Source: Dysidea avara | Taxonomy: Eukaryota > Porifera > Demospongiae > Dictyoceratida > Dysideidae | Direction: 5' to 3' | Assembly (NCBI RefSeq): GCF_963678975.1 | Contig: NC_089272.1 | Span: 22,643,399 to 22,707,398, forward strand | Length of the DNA stretch: 64,000 nucleotides | Shown: positions 21,264 to 31,029 of the stretch, one piece after another | Numbering within the stretch: position 1 is the first letter of the stretch | Layout: each line of letters starts with the position of its first letter | Position numbers and translations under genes: made by a program | Notes under the pieces: model-generated | Seen by the model: only the letters and a program-made list of their open reading frames with translations | The model's database searches: none | Told to the model about the DNA's origin: nothing

Positions 21264-21292
21264 AAGAGTTCATAATATTATGAACCCTTGCT
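21264..21292. repeat. Palindrome AAGAGTTCATAATATTATGAACCCTT
   Basis: A near-perfect palindrome of the type CAAGAGTTCATAAT/ATTATGAACTCTTG. Related words occur at 34359-34392, 34445-34474 and 62632-62648. It may be the core of a very short MITE family. No function is inferred. Confidence 0.55.
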
Positions 21293-21507
21293 ATAGCTAT
21301 AGCCTTTCTCTGCATGTCAATACACAACAATTTTCAGAGTGAGGACATTTATTCAGTGCTTGCATCCCTTTACATGTATTTCAGACTGGCATAACGTTTT
21401 ATCTTAGTGTCAGTCCTTTTTGTTATGTATGTGAGCAAGTACATTAAGCAATATTGTATATTGTAATCTGATATCGTAATGCTTTCATTTATATAGAGCA
21501 CAAAGCT

Positions 21508-22851
21508 ATGGATGGTTTAATTCAAGACATTTTCATTTTAGATGATCATCAGCAGCCAAAATTTTCCTCATCTTTGATGAGGATATTATTTTGCTGTGTT
21601 ACTACACTCTTTTGGCTTTTCATCTCATTAACATGTCTACCACTATTTGTGATGGGTCTCTTCATATGGGGAATGCCACCTATGATACCAACTTGGCCAT
21701 CATATTCTAGGTATTTTATTGCTGCTTTTACTGAGGGAAAGCCAGAAGAAAATATTCCTATTACAAATCGAGTGTTGGTGTTTTTGATGGTACTGGGCTC
21801 TCTCATTAAAATACCTATCCATGGAGTGTGTTGGTACATAGATGAGCTGATATATTCTTCATACCACAAAGTTAAAATTAAAAAGCCAGTGTTCATGGTT
21901 ACAGCACCCCGTAGTGGATCATCTCAGTTACAGAATTACTTACAAGATGACACAATGAACTTTATTGCTCCCACATTAGCTGAAGGTATTATTCCTTATA
22001 TTTGGGTTTGGAAATTGTTTACATCTGCTCTTATAAAATTAGGATTACAAAACTATTTTTACAACACCAGTTTATTTGGAACAGAAGCAACTAAACGTCA
22101 TCACGTTGCCATTTTAGAATCAGAGACATGGGATGGTATATTGCGGTCTTGGTATTTTGGCTTGTGTAACTTTTGCTTGGGTTCATCTTTTATGTGTTGG
22201 GGATATTCATTTGCTAGACTACGACAACCAATGAATGAAGATATTATTAGGAGTTTCATGATGTTTACTGATTGTGTGATGAAGAAAGTGATGTACTACC
22301 GTGGCAAGCCTAAACAGCGTATGTTATTAAAAGGACATTTTGTGGTAAATGCAAGAAATATTGAACGAAAATATCCTCATGCTAAGTTTTTAGCAGTGGT
22401 AAGAAATCCTGTTGATCGTTTGAGCAGTTTTGTTAATTTGATGAAACTTGTGGCTGAAGATACTAAAACAAACAATGGCCTGTTCCCTGCTACATGGAGA
22501 GTTATTCGTGATTATGTAGTGCATACACAAGTTCCTTACTGCATACAAGAAATGTCATTTTACAAGGAGCCTGCAGACAACAAGCTTGTCATTCCATTCA
22601 CCATGTATGTGAACAATTTGAGTGCTACTCTTCAACGTATTTACTCATTTTGTGATATTCCAATATCAGATGATGTGATTTCTAATGCTGTTAGAATACA
22701 ACACACCACACATGATTATACCAGACGCAGAGCTAGCTATGACCCTAAATTCAACAAGAGTCTAGCAAGTTTGGGAGTGGAAGAAGAGAAATTGAAGGAT
22801 TATCTCAATGAATACATTGAATGGATGAACAAAGTAGAAAATAATAATTAG
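21508..22851 (+). CDS. Membrane-anchored sulfotransferase-like protein
   Basis: A 447-residue protein of the sulfotransferase superfamily, enzymes that transfer sulfate from PAPS to sugars, proteins or small molecules, usually in the Golgi. Hydrophobic segments at about residues 25-55 and 90-108 suggest membrane anchoring. TAPRSGSSQLQNYL (132-145) fits the PAPS 5'-phosphosulfate loop. AVVRNPVDRLSSF (296-308) fits the 3'-phosphate motif, with Arg and Ser in place. A WxFG-rich middle and a C-terminal EYIEWM helix follow. The reading frame is uninterrupted. A pyrimidine-poor TTTATATAG lies just before the ATG and matches a 3' splice site in the paralog at 62715, so an upstream 5'-UTR exon is likely. 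The substrate is unknown. Confidence 0.8.
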   Translation: MDGLIQDIFILDDHQQPKFSSSLMRILFCCVTTLFWLFISLTCLPLFVMGLFIWGMPPMIPTWPSYSRYFIAAFTEGKPEENIPITNRVLVFLMVLGSLIKIPIHGVCWYIDELIYSSYHKVKIKKPVFMVTAPRSGSSQLQNYLQDDTMNFIAPTLAEGIIPYIWVWKLFTSALIKLGLQNYFYNTSLFGTEATKRHHVAILESETWDGILRSWYFGLCNFCLGSSFMCWGYSFARLRQPMNEDIIRSFMMFTDCVMKKVMYYRGKPKQRMLLKGHFVVNARNIERKYPHAKFLAVVRNPVDRLSSFVNLMKLVAEDTKTNNGLFPATWRVIRDYVVHTQVPYCIQEMSFYKEPADNKLVIPFTMYVNNLSATLQRIYSFCDIPISDDVISNAVRIQHTTHDYTRRRASYDPKFNKSLASLGVEEEKLKDYLNEYIEWMNKVENNN

Positions 22852-23466
22852 ACTATACTTTATATTATAGTATAGTTTTATATTATGCAGCTATATATTA
22901 TGTCATATTGTAAAAATTAATATTGATTTTGCCCTTCAAATCTATATTACTACCTATGCAATTACTCTACTTGTATATCGTGTACTGGCTAGTTGTTGCA
23001 GATCGATAGCTATGCATAAAGTGAAAGATATGACTATTAATATTATCAAGAGTTAATAATAACTCTTGATATTATCCATATTGTAGCCTGTATTTTAGCG
23101 CAGTGGCTTATAATAACATTATACAGCCATTGACTTACTTGATATAATAGTTAATTGAATAGGGTCCATAATGAGGTCAAGAACCCAAGGGAAAGGAATT
23201 TAGGGCAAACCGCCTCTACTTTCAATATACATTTACAGGTTTTAATGCTCTGTATAATTATTATCATGTTGTTACAGTAAAGCATATATTATAAAGGAAT
23301 ACTCAACTCATGAAATTTTAAACTGAAGAGGTGGTGTTACAGTGATGTAATAGAAACTGAGATAAATCATAATTATACAAAATGATAATATTTTGCTATT
23401 GCATATCAGTGAATGCTTATACACAATTTGGTGCTCTGTTATACATGAGTGAGACTTCATGTAAAG
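22852..23466. other. Downstream of the sulfotransferase gene; one perfect hairpin
   Basis: AT-rich and non-coding. At 23044-23070, TATCAAGAGTTA and TAACTCTTGATA form a 12-bp perfect stem with a 3-nt loop, reminiscent of the CAAGAGTTC palindromes elsewhere. No gene recognised. Confidence 0.4.
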
Positions 23467-23468
23467 TC

Positions 23469-23910
23469 TATCTAATCAAAATCAGCCAAGCTGTAAAAAA
23501 AGGTGCGGCCCCCAAAAAGGCCATGGTGAAAAAAAGATGTGAAATCCAAGGTGGCGGCCAAGAAATGGCTGTGATGGTAGGTTAATGGTAAAAATTTAAT
23601 AACAACAATTTGAGGTATGTTACAAGCTGTTTATGGCAACAATTGGACAGCCTAAAAGTTGCCAAAATTGGCAACTTCAGGCCACCCAAAGTTGCCAATA
23701 TTGGCAACTTCAGGCCACCCAAATTGCCAATATTGGCAACTTCAGGCCACCCAAATTGCCAATATTGGCAACTTCAGGCCACCCAAAGTTGCCAACTTCG
23801 GCAACCCAAAGTTGCCAATATTGGTAACTTCAGGCTGCCCAAAGTTGACTATATTGGCAACTTCAGGCAACCCAAAATTGCCAATATTGGCAACTTTTGT
23901 GTTTCTTTGC
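23469..23910 (+). repeat. Left terminal inverted repeat with TTGCCAATATTGGCAA array
   Basis: From 23469 to about 23630 lies the unique end segment shared with 30840-30640 and with 48940-49270. From about 23650 a 32-bp tandem unit follows, TTGCCAATATTGGCAA then CTTCAGGCCACCCAAA, repeated about eight times with decay to the right. The 16-bp core is a perfect palindrome. Open frames through it are repeat artefacts. Confidence 0.9.
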
Positions 23911-24866
23911 GTAACCACAAATGATGCTCAAAAGTATCCAAACTTGGCAATAAATGTACTTTCTTTTATAAAAGATGATAGAGAATTTGATTGTGGGATT
24001 CGGTTATCCACAATTGGTAATTTTGTGTAACTAATTCTTAGAATTACCAAAAATGGCAATTTTATAAAAGCGTGTGCAGTAGCTGCTGTTTTTGGCATTA
24101 TAACAACAGTCTAAAAGTTGCCAGTTTTGGAAACTTTGACACTTACAGTTTACAGTGTTAAAGTTCACAAAGCAACTATGCTTACTTTAGAGGAACTGTT
24201 ATAATGATGCCTGAAAGTATTTAAATATGATTACTAGCAATATTATCAGTGGATGCCAGGTAGCTAGCTACACATTCACTTTAAAAAGCAGCAGTAGGAA
24301 TATAGCTATGTAGCAAACTTATGATTTGAATGTGAATTGACCAAAATGCGATAAAATGGACAAAGTCATAAGAATATCTTGCTACAAATCATGCTATATA
24401 GCTACAAATCAAGGTGCTAATTTTATGCATGTCCATGCAGATTGCACTTTCATCGGCATCTTCACTCAGGTTCGAAATGCTGTGATGATTATACATTCAT
24501 GATTTTTGTAGCCTCCATTATATTAATCCAACATAGTTCTATCTTTTGTACATACCTACACATTGTAGTTTATCAACCAAATTTGCTATACAGCAAATGC
24601 ATCTGCAATTCTGTAATACCAGCTCTCTGTGGAGCATCAGTGTGCTACACCTGTTTTTTTTTTCTGTGGCGTGGCATGGTTGTCAACTCTACGATAATGA
24701 TAATCGTAATGGTGATAATCAGATAACCATAAAAGGCATGAACATTAATAAATTTACACTATAGTCAATCGCTATGACATGTGCTTACTTATTAATCAAA
24801 TGATATGCAGATATTGCAGAATCCAACATTATTATGTAAAACAGGCATTTAGGTGTAGGCAGAACT
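23911..24866. other. Transposon interior, non-coding
   Basis: Scattered TTGGCAA-like words continue to about 24140 (for example AAAGTTGCCAGTTTTGG). The rest, up to the 3' end of the minus-strand gene, shows no recognisable feature. A poly-T run lies at about 24652-24665. Confidence 0.4.
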
Positions 24867-27800
24867 TTATCTCACACAAAGTTTCAACTTGTGGTCTCTG
24901 TTTTTGATTGCAAGAAATAGTTTCAAATGAAAAAAGAAGTTGGAATGGCTCATGTATGCAAGTTGTCCCTTGATTCGCTGCATACCAGCATTTGCCTGCT
25001 CATTCACTTGTGAATTTAAGCTCTTTGTATCCAGTGTGCTGTATTCATCTAAACAGTAGCCAGATGGGCAGCCTATATGCCCTCTCCAATGAAATCGGTT
25101 CCCCAAAAAAAGAAGTCTTTTGAAAGAAAATTGGTTCTCTATTTAGACAATATTGATGAAGACCACATGCATTGTCATATACTATGATCTTAGGAGGTTT
25201 TGGAAAACGAGTCTTAAAAATCTGAAATGGATGTCGTGGGGGTTCACATTCTTTCAGGACTTCAAAACCATAGCATATTGCATGGGGGCAATATATGGTA
25301 AATATCCCTGGTGTAAGCGCAGCGTGCTTAGAGCTTCTTTTATTACAAACATCATTGGCAGTTGATAACCTGGATTTGTCAATCTGGTACACAGCATTTC
25401 CATGTAATTGTGGTAAGCTGGGAAAGTAACTAAACTTATTTGCCTCGCTTGGCTCAGGATAATGGCACTTGTCTGGTTCAGAGATCTTGAATGGAGCTTG
25501 TATAGTCACCAAAATATGACTCAGTAAATCAAAAACCTCCTGAGGAATCCCAGAAGAACAATGCTTTTGGCACAGCAACAGGAAAGATGAAATAACAGGT
25601 GCCTTTTCTGAAAGTAAACTTCAGTGGCAGGCATTTTCTGGTAAAAACACATCTATTGATCTGTTAGCAATTCTTTTCAGTACATCACATGCTTGTTTGC
25701 ATCATGCAATCTGTACCATTCCACAGGCTGGCAAATTTCTCGCAATTTCTGAGAGAAACTTTCTGTATGGCACAGGTGCTAATCTTTCTTGGTGTTGATC
25801 TTCTATTTTCAGCAACAGTTTTTCTAGTGCCACAAAACCATCAGAATGTAGTATTTCAGTGAGCTGCTTAAATTCTTTGTCGGTAAGCGTTTGAGGACAA
25901 GCAACCGGCTTTCTATCTCTTTTAAAGCAAGAATACTGCAACAACAAATATCGAGCTCGTGCAGTCTTGATCAAAACTCTATCAGAATGTAAACTTCCCT
26001 TGACAGGAACTAATTTACTCTCATCCAAATCATTCATGGGCATCATAAGATCTTTACGCATGCCTATCATAGTTCCATCACATACTATTATTTCTGGACA
26101 GGGTCCACAACTTTCACAAGCAACAGAATCATCAATTGGTATGGCTAAAAGTCGACTAAATGCATACCATGCTCTTCAAAAATGTATTGAAGGTGTCTTG
26201 CTCTCTCCTAAGCATGTGTATGTTCTATGAAGACTTCTAAAAAGGTAATGTATAGCAACTGTAAATTAATGACACTATATATTTTTAGAAATTATGTGTG
26301 ACTTTAACTTTTATTATGAGGCATTAATACAATTACACATAAAAGCATCCTATGATAATCCACACATCAATATAAAATGTATATATGGAAACAAAAAGAG
26401 ATAGCTAAATTTCCAAAGTAGAAATTATACTAAGGGATACATGCGTGCATTGCATACCTTTGGTAAGCTATCAATGGGTTTCTCCCTTCAATCATGAGGT
26501 GCAAATAATTGAACAGCAATCCATAGTAAAAAAACCTTTTGTTGTCCAAATTAAAAAGTACATAATCTTGTCCATCAAAATTGTATTGGCATGAACAATC
26601 TCCAACAGTTGGCCTGTAGTACACTTCTCTTGCCTTGTCATGTAAAGCAAAGTTCTGTTTATAAATCATAACACTTGTACCAGCAACCCAATTGTTTTGG
26701 ATTGGATCACCATTGTTCCATGGATTTCCATGTTCACAATGTTCACCTAAAATAACAAGCAATTTAAAACCTAACTACTACTGTGACTACTAATTATTTT
26801 ATTCGAGTATAGGCAATTAATTTTACCTGGCTTAAATGGTGGAATTAAGTGCAGCGGGAATGTCCACTGTCCTTCCTCATGTTCAGCCACACGGTTCTGT
26901 AGTGCTTTTGATAGTGGATAAGGTATTTTGATCCATGGTACTGCATTGGGTGCTTTATCAATCTTGGCATCATCAGTGTCTTCATCAGGCATGAACTCAG
27001 ATCTTTCACACAATTCTTGGAACATCTGCATGTCAGTACATTTAATAACGTATAGTAATATTATTATGTAAGTAAGGTTAAAGTGGACAGCTGGAAGCAT
27101 ATATTAATACCAAAATGTGTGGTATGTATAACATGTAAATATGATACATTTGTTAGACCAGTCATCATTCATTATCTATCATTTTTTTGTTATACACATT
27201 GTACACAGTACATGTTACAGTAAGGTGCATATGTAGCTCCCGAATACCTACATAATATCATTACATTGTCTATCTTATACCTTTACATGATCACACTGCA
27301 GATCAGTACATGCAGTACACCTGTACATCGAATTATTTCTTTTGTGCCTCATTATTAGGCCTGCACTCTGTTCATCTTCTATACAAAAGTAATGCGCATA
27401 AACAATTAACACCAGTACCTATATATACGCTTATAAATTGTACCTGATATAATGGCAACACAAGGTGGACTAATGCTTAATACAATTACTTGCTGAGCAT
27501 CTTTTACATCACTTTCCTCATCATTAGCATGAGATAAATACACTGCAACTCTCTGATCGCTCTGAAACTTACAGATGGTTGAACGATGTACACAATATTG
27601 TGACTCTTCTCTTGAGTGAAATGTGCTGTAGTTCTCCATAATTGTTGAAGAGATGGATTTTAATCTATCACATTGTACTTGTGATTCTTGGCAGGAACAG
27701 GTAAGTAAGCATGAGGTACTTGATATACATTGACTGGAATGGAAATTCAACTTCTTTATCAAACAGTACTCTGACATAAGCTGTCCATTTTGAGAACAAT

Positions 27801-28686
27801 CTGCAATGGCATACCACACTGTTAAAAATAGGGTGTAATCCAATCACCTTTAGAGGAGTTCTAACTGCTGTGTAAATTAAACTCCTTTGAAGGGAGTTGT
27901 AGTACTCCCCAGGGGTGCTCTAGGAGCAACTAAAAGGCGTTATAAAGGCGTTACAATACTCCCTAAGGGTGTTCTAGGAATAGCTAAAAAGGCGTCACAG
28001 TACACTTTAAAGGTGTTCTAGTGCTCTCCATGGTGGCATTTTGTTGAAAAGAAATGTAGGCTTGCTATAACATTCCGGTAACCTTCATGTTGATTTCAAT
28101 TTATACGCAATGATTAACAACAACAAACCACATTAGCAGTACACAATTGTATTTTTGCAACACTTTTATACTTATCACATGGTTGTTTCCAAGTCACTCT
28201 TATAGAAGTTAACAAAATGTATTTATAACCTAATTTTTAATAGAAGCATCCGATTGTGGGTTTCAATATACCAAGGTGTAGGCAAACACCCTTACAGTGG
28301 CTTAGCTATTATGGGGAATAAAGTGACATTTGTGGTGTTCAATAACACCCGTAGTGCTACAGTACTCCCTTAGGGTGTTGTAAATACCATGGGTGTACAT
28401 GAACACCTTTACGATGGGTGCACCTGTAACACCTCATTTTAACAGTGCACTGTTTGTTTAGTGGTACAAATCTCTCTGATTGCAGTACAGCTTGATAGTA
28501 TACTATTTCCTTAGGTAGTACACAAACCTGTCAAAATTAAAATCAATCCAGTAGCTACATGCCATAGAAGTGTTCTAATATGCATACCTTTTCTTGATGA
28601 ATTGATTTAGATGACTGAGGCTTTGAGTTTTGTAAAGATCTGGCTCCTGAAATTTTCTTCACTTTATAGCTTCTACCTATCTTCAT
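24867..28686 (-). pseudogene. Transposase-like gene, HMGXB3/KDZ type, with SWIM-like finger (six exons)
   Basis: The exon model is from splice signals and phase: 28686-28588, 28527-27444, 27378-27281, 27025-26827, 26746-26458 and 26173-24867; phases join exactly. Exon 3 encodes a Cys/His cluster, YRCTACTDLQCDHV, like a SWIM finger. Exons 4-5 give KPGEHCEHG and CSCQYNFDGQD. Exon 6 carries CDGTMIGMRKDL, YDNACGLHQYCLNREP, HWRGHIGC and NSQVNEQANAGMQRIKGQLA. From memory these resemble the C-terminal part of animal HMGXB3-like proteins and the YDxxC region of KDZ transposases. Lesions are a MITE in exon 2 (27817-28447), two in-frame TGA codons (25702-25704, 25621-25623) and a one-base shift in a T/G homopolymer near 25108. 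The gene is broken; its parent was probably the transposase of this element. Confidence 0.7.
27817..28447. mobile_element. MITE with CACTGTTAAAA ends inserted in the transposase exon
   Basis: The left end is CACTGTTAAAAATAGGGTGT. The right end, reverse complemented, is CACTGTTAAAATGAGGTGTT. The interior contains GGTGTTCTAGGA/GTACTCCC-type repeated and mirrored blocks. Removing it rejoins the host exon in frame: AACAAACAG on one side and TGGTATGCC on the other give N-K-Q-W-Y-A, with TG repeated at the junction. CACT-initial ends occur in CMC/Chapaev-like MITEs, but the assignment is tentative. Confidence 0.75.
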
Positions 28687-28959
28687 GGCTCTTCAAATAA
28701 TGATCAAGTCCAACAAATAAAGATGTGCTGCCTAGTGGTGTTGATTAGATCACAAACTTCAAAGTATATAGTCATCTGATACTTTGCCTTGAAATTCCTC
28801 AGCTGAGAGATTTTATAACAATCAAAGGACTTTAGATTTTACCCAGAACCAGTTAAACCTGTTTAAACTCGCTGTTTTGCAAGGATCAGCTGTTTGAGGA
28901 ATATAAATAGTCAACACCTTTGAATACCTGCATGTTGCTTGATAACTTCTGCTAAGAAA
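28687..28959. promoter_or_regulatory. Divergent intergenic promoter region of the transposon
   Basis: This 273-bp interval separates the two divergently oriented ATGs (28686 minus, 28960 plus), so it should hold both promoters. ATATAAATAG at 28901-28910 is a TATA-like box about 50 bp before the plus-strand ATG. The minus-strand side has GTTATAAAATC at about 28808-28818 (reverse complement). Inference only. Confidence 0.4.
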
Positions 28960-29799
28960 ATGGCTTCCAAAAACAAGATGAATTCAAGAGACTCCAAAAG
29001 GAGAGTTGATGTTATTACTAAGAAAATTGGAGACCTTGAGAAATATGGAGTACCAAGCTTATTTGTTTATGCCACACCTTGGACTGGAGGCCTTTATGTT
29101 GTTGGAGATAAGCGGATGGCTAGTATTGTAAAGAACAGCCAGCAAGAGTTTCTTGAAGTGCTGCAACACCAGCCATAAGAGGATATGTTACTTCCTAAAT
29201 TGATTCTGCCTGCTTTACCTCAGCTGATTGATGAAATGAATGGGAGGACACTTTGTTCGATTCTTGTTGGAATTGGAAAAGACCTTGGCATAGATTGGAA
29301 AGGAGAACAGCCTGAGTGGTGGCCGAGAAATGTGCCTTTCAATTATCCTAGAGAAACTCCGACACAGCACAAAGGTCAGCATCAATTATTTTTAATCATT
29401 TTACTCTAGTTGCATTATTATATGTATATAGGTAAATGGTCTGAATGTCTAAGGAAAGTGCTAAAAACAATTTATAACAAGTTTGAAAGTGAAGGAGTTT
29501 CTGTGTCTGAACAGAAGCATAATAACATGCAAAGCAATGATGCCGAAGGTGATGATTCAGAAGAGGAAGCTGCAGATGAAGATCTAGAGTGGGAGAAACT
29601 TGGACAAAGAGAGCCTACTATATCTCCTTTATCATCAGATGATGAATTTGTTCAAGGTAATCCACAAGACAAGAATGGTGATCCCCGATATAAGATTGAT
29701 GATCCCCAAGAAGAGGTTCCTCAAGAGTCTTTCACACCATTGGCCAAACGTAAATGTAAGAGGACCATTAAAAAATGCATTAGATATGGACAACATTAA
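28960..29799 (+). pseudogene. NRF1/EWG-like DNA-binding protein of the transposon (two exons, one stop)
   Basis: Exons are 28960-29374 and 29432-29799, with a 57-bp GT-AG intron. Joining them gives HKGKWSECLRKVLKTIYN across the junction, in phase. The PEWWPRNVPFNYPRETP segment followed by WSECLRKVLKTIYNKF strongly recalls the end of the NRF1/EWG DNA-binding domain (IWWPEDIPWANVR ... SWTQALRTIVKNCY). An N-terminal basic stretch and a helical region also fit that layout. The C-terminus is acidic (DSEEEAADEDLEWEK), then ends with a basic KRKCKRTIKK patch, possibly nuclear targeting. One in-frame TAA (29176-29178) interrupts exon 1, and the same frame continues directly after it. I infer an accessory DNA-binding protein, perhaps recognising the palindromic ends. 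The homology is from memory. Confidence 0.55.
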
Positions 29800-29999
29800 T
29801 TATAATTCTGTTTGGAAAATGTACATCAACTGTAGTTGTAAATAATATTTCTGTTGAATCTTATAAAGATACGTAAATTGTAGAACAGTACATTGCAGCA
29901 GTAATCACCATATATATCGTACGGTTTAGATATACATTGAGCCAGCAGGCATAAACTACAATAATTATAATGCAGAATAGGGTATTCTAAATTTGTGTT

Positions 30000-30840
30000 A
30001 TGTATATTTTGCTGCCAAATTTGGCAATATTGAGTCAAACCTTTCACCATCTTTTTGATGAACTAGATCACAAAATCTGCTAATCCAGTTGCCAATTAAG
30101 TCAAAATTGAGTTGTATTGCTGGAATGCAGAATGGATAGGTACAAGCACAGTTTGTGGATGTCCAAGCTACCAAATTTGGACTATAGTTTTCAGTTTTGG
30201 GGCAACTTTTGGTTTGCTTCCAAAAGTAGCCTAAAGTGGGTTTATTTGGAAGAAATTGCCAGAAGTGGTAATTTTAGTATGCATGAACAGTCCAATAGTG
30301 GGCATCAAATTTTGCCATTTTTGCAAACTAGATTCCACAATTGATTTATTCATTTGTCTTCATAAAAAAGAGTACATTTATTGCCAGAATTGGTAGTTTT
30401 GAGCACCACCTTAAACTGCCAAATTTGGAAACCATCAGCAGTTTCAGGCTTGGCAACTTTTTGATGGTTTCCAAAAGTTGCCAAAGTTAGATAGAAACTT
30501 AGTTACCAAAACTGGCAAATTCTTAGCAGTCCTATAGCTTTGCATTACACTGCTTTGTAAAGTTGCCAAAAGTGGTAACTTTTGTTTGCAAGAAGTAGCC
30601 AAAATTGGCAATTTTTAGGCTGTCCAATAATTTCCAAAATTGGCCTTGTAACATACCTGACAATTCACATGAATTTGGTGCCAAGACCAAGTTGCACAAA
30701 ATTCACCTGAATTGTCATTATTAAAATTTTACCATTAACCTACCATTTCTTGGCCACCACTTTGGATTTCTCATCTTTTTTCACCATGGCCATTTTGGGG
30801 GCTGCACCTTTTTTTGCAGCGTGGCTGTTTTTTGATTAGA
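30000..30840 (-). repeat. Right terminal inverted repeat with TTGGCAA palindromes
   Basis: Mirror of 23469-23910. Palindromic words such as TTGCCAAATTTGGCAA, GTTGCCAAAAGTGGTAAC and AGTTGCCAAAGTTAG are scattered from 30010 to 30640 with more divergence than on the left. A unique segment (30640-30840) then leads outward. Relative to the left end it has an extra mirrored block, CAATTCACATGAATTTGGTG / AAATTCACCTGAATTGTC (about 30660-30715). Confidence 0.85.
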
Positions 30841-30870
30841 TATCACTTCTTTTTGTATTTGTATAATGCA

Positions 30871-30902
30871 AAGCCAGCCTATGGCTGGCTTTGGGGCTTT
30901 TT
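30871..30902. repeat. Hairpin AAAGCCAGCC-TATGGCTGGCTTT in transposon outer end
   Basis: AAAGCCAGCC and GGCTGGCTTT form a 10-bp stem with a short loop. The same hairpin with compensating differences (AAAGCTGGCC-ATAGGCCGGCTTT) lies at 48893-48915, next to the same flanking segment, and a trace is at 20195. Conservation of pairing suggests structural importance of the end. Confidence 0.65.
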
Positions 30903-31029
30903 TAACCCATCTGTTTTTTTCTAAATTTATAACAGAAAGAAGAAAAGAAGATTTTTAATACTTCAACTATTTTTGATTTTATTATATAGTAATTATACAA
31001 ATTATATACATATATTTATTAAATGCCAA

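Larger units (their letters stand above)
23469..30840. mobile_element. ~7.4-kb DNA transposon with two genes and palindrome-array inverted ends
   Basis: The left end (23469-23910) and right end (30840-30000, reverse complement) share the same order: ATCTAATCAAAA, CAGCCAAGCTG, GGTGCGGCCCCCAAAAAGG, CCATGGTGAAAAAAGATGTG, TGGTAGGTTAATGGTAAAA, GGACAGCCTAAAAGTTGCC and then TTGCCAATATTGGCAA-type arrays. Between them lie a minus-strand transposase-like gene (24867-28686) and a plus-strand NRF1-like gene (28960-29799), which are divergent. On the right the family's outer end continues to 31616 (hairpin plus satellite). On the left that outer part is absent, so the target duplication cannot be read. 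Few lesions in the genes suggest relatively recent activity. No long RT or integrase is present, so it is a DNA transposon. Confidence 0.75.

Noticed and set aside
23610-24030. Open frames with ANIGNFRPPK or LPILATSGHP repeats
   Set aside because: Translation of the 32-bp TTGCCAATATTGGCAA array. Several frames are open for the same reason.
25105-25110. Reading the T/G homopolymer frameshift as programmed frameshifting
   Set aside because: The same gene carries two in-frame TGA codons and a MITE insertion, so simple decay or a sequencing slip is more likely.
25621-25704. Two in-frame TGA codons read as recoded sense codons
   Set aside because: The neighbouring gene carries a TAA and the sulfotransferase genes use standard codons. 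Point-mutation decay explains it.
25967-26230. Plus-strand open frame over the transposase exon
   Set aside because: It lies antisense to exon 6, whose minus-strand peptide carries the family motifs.
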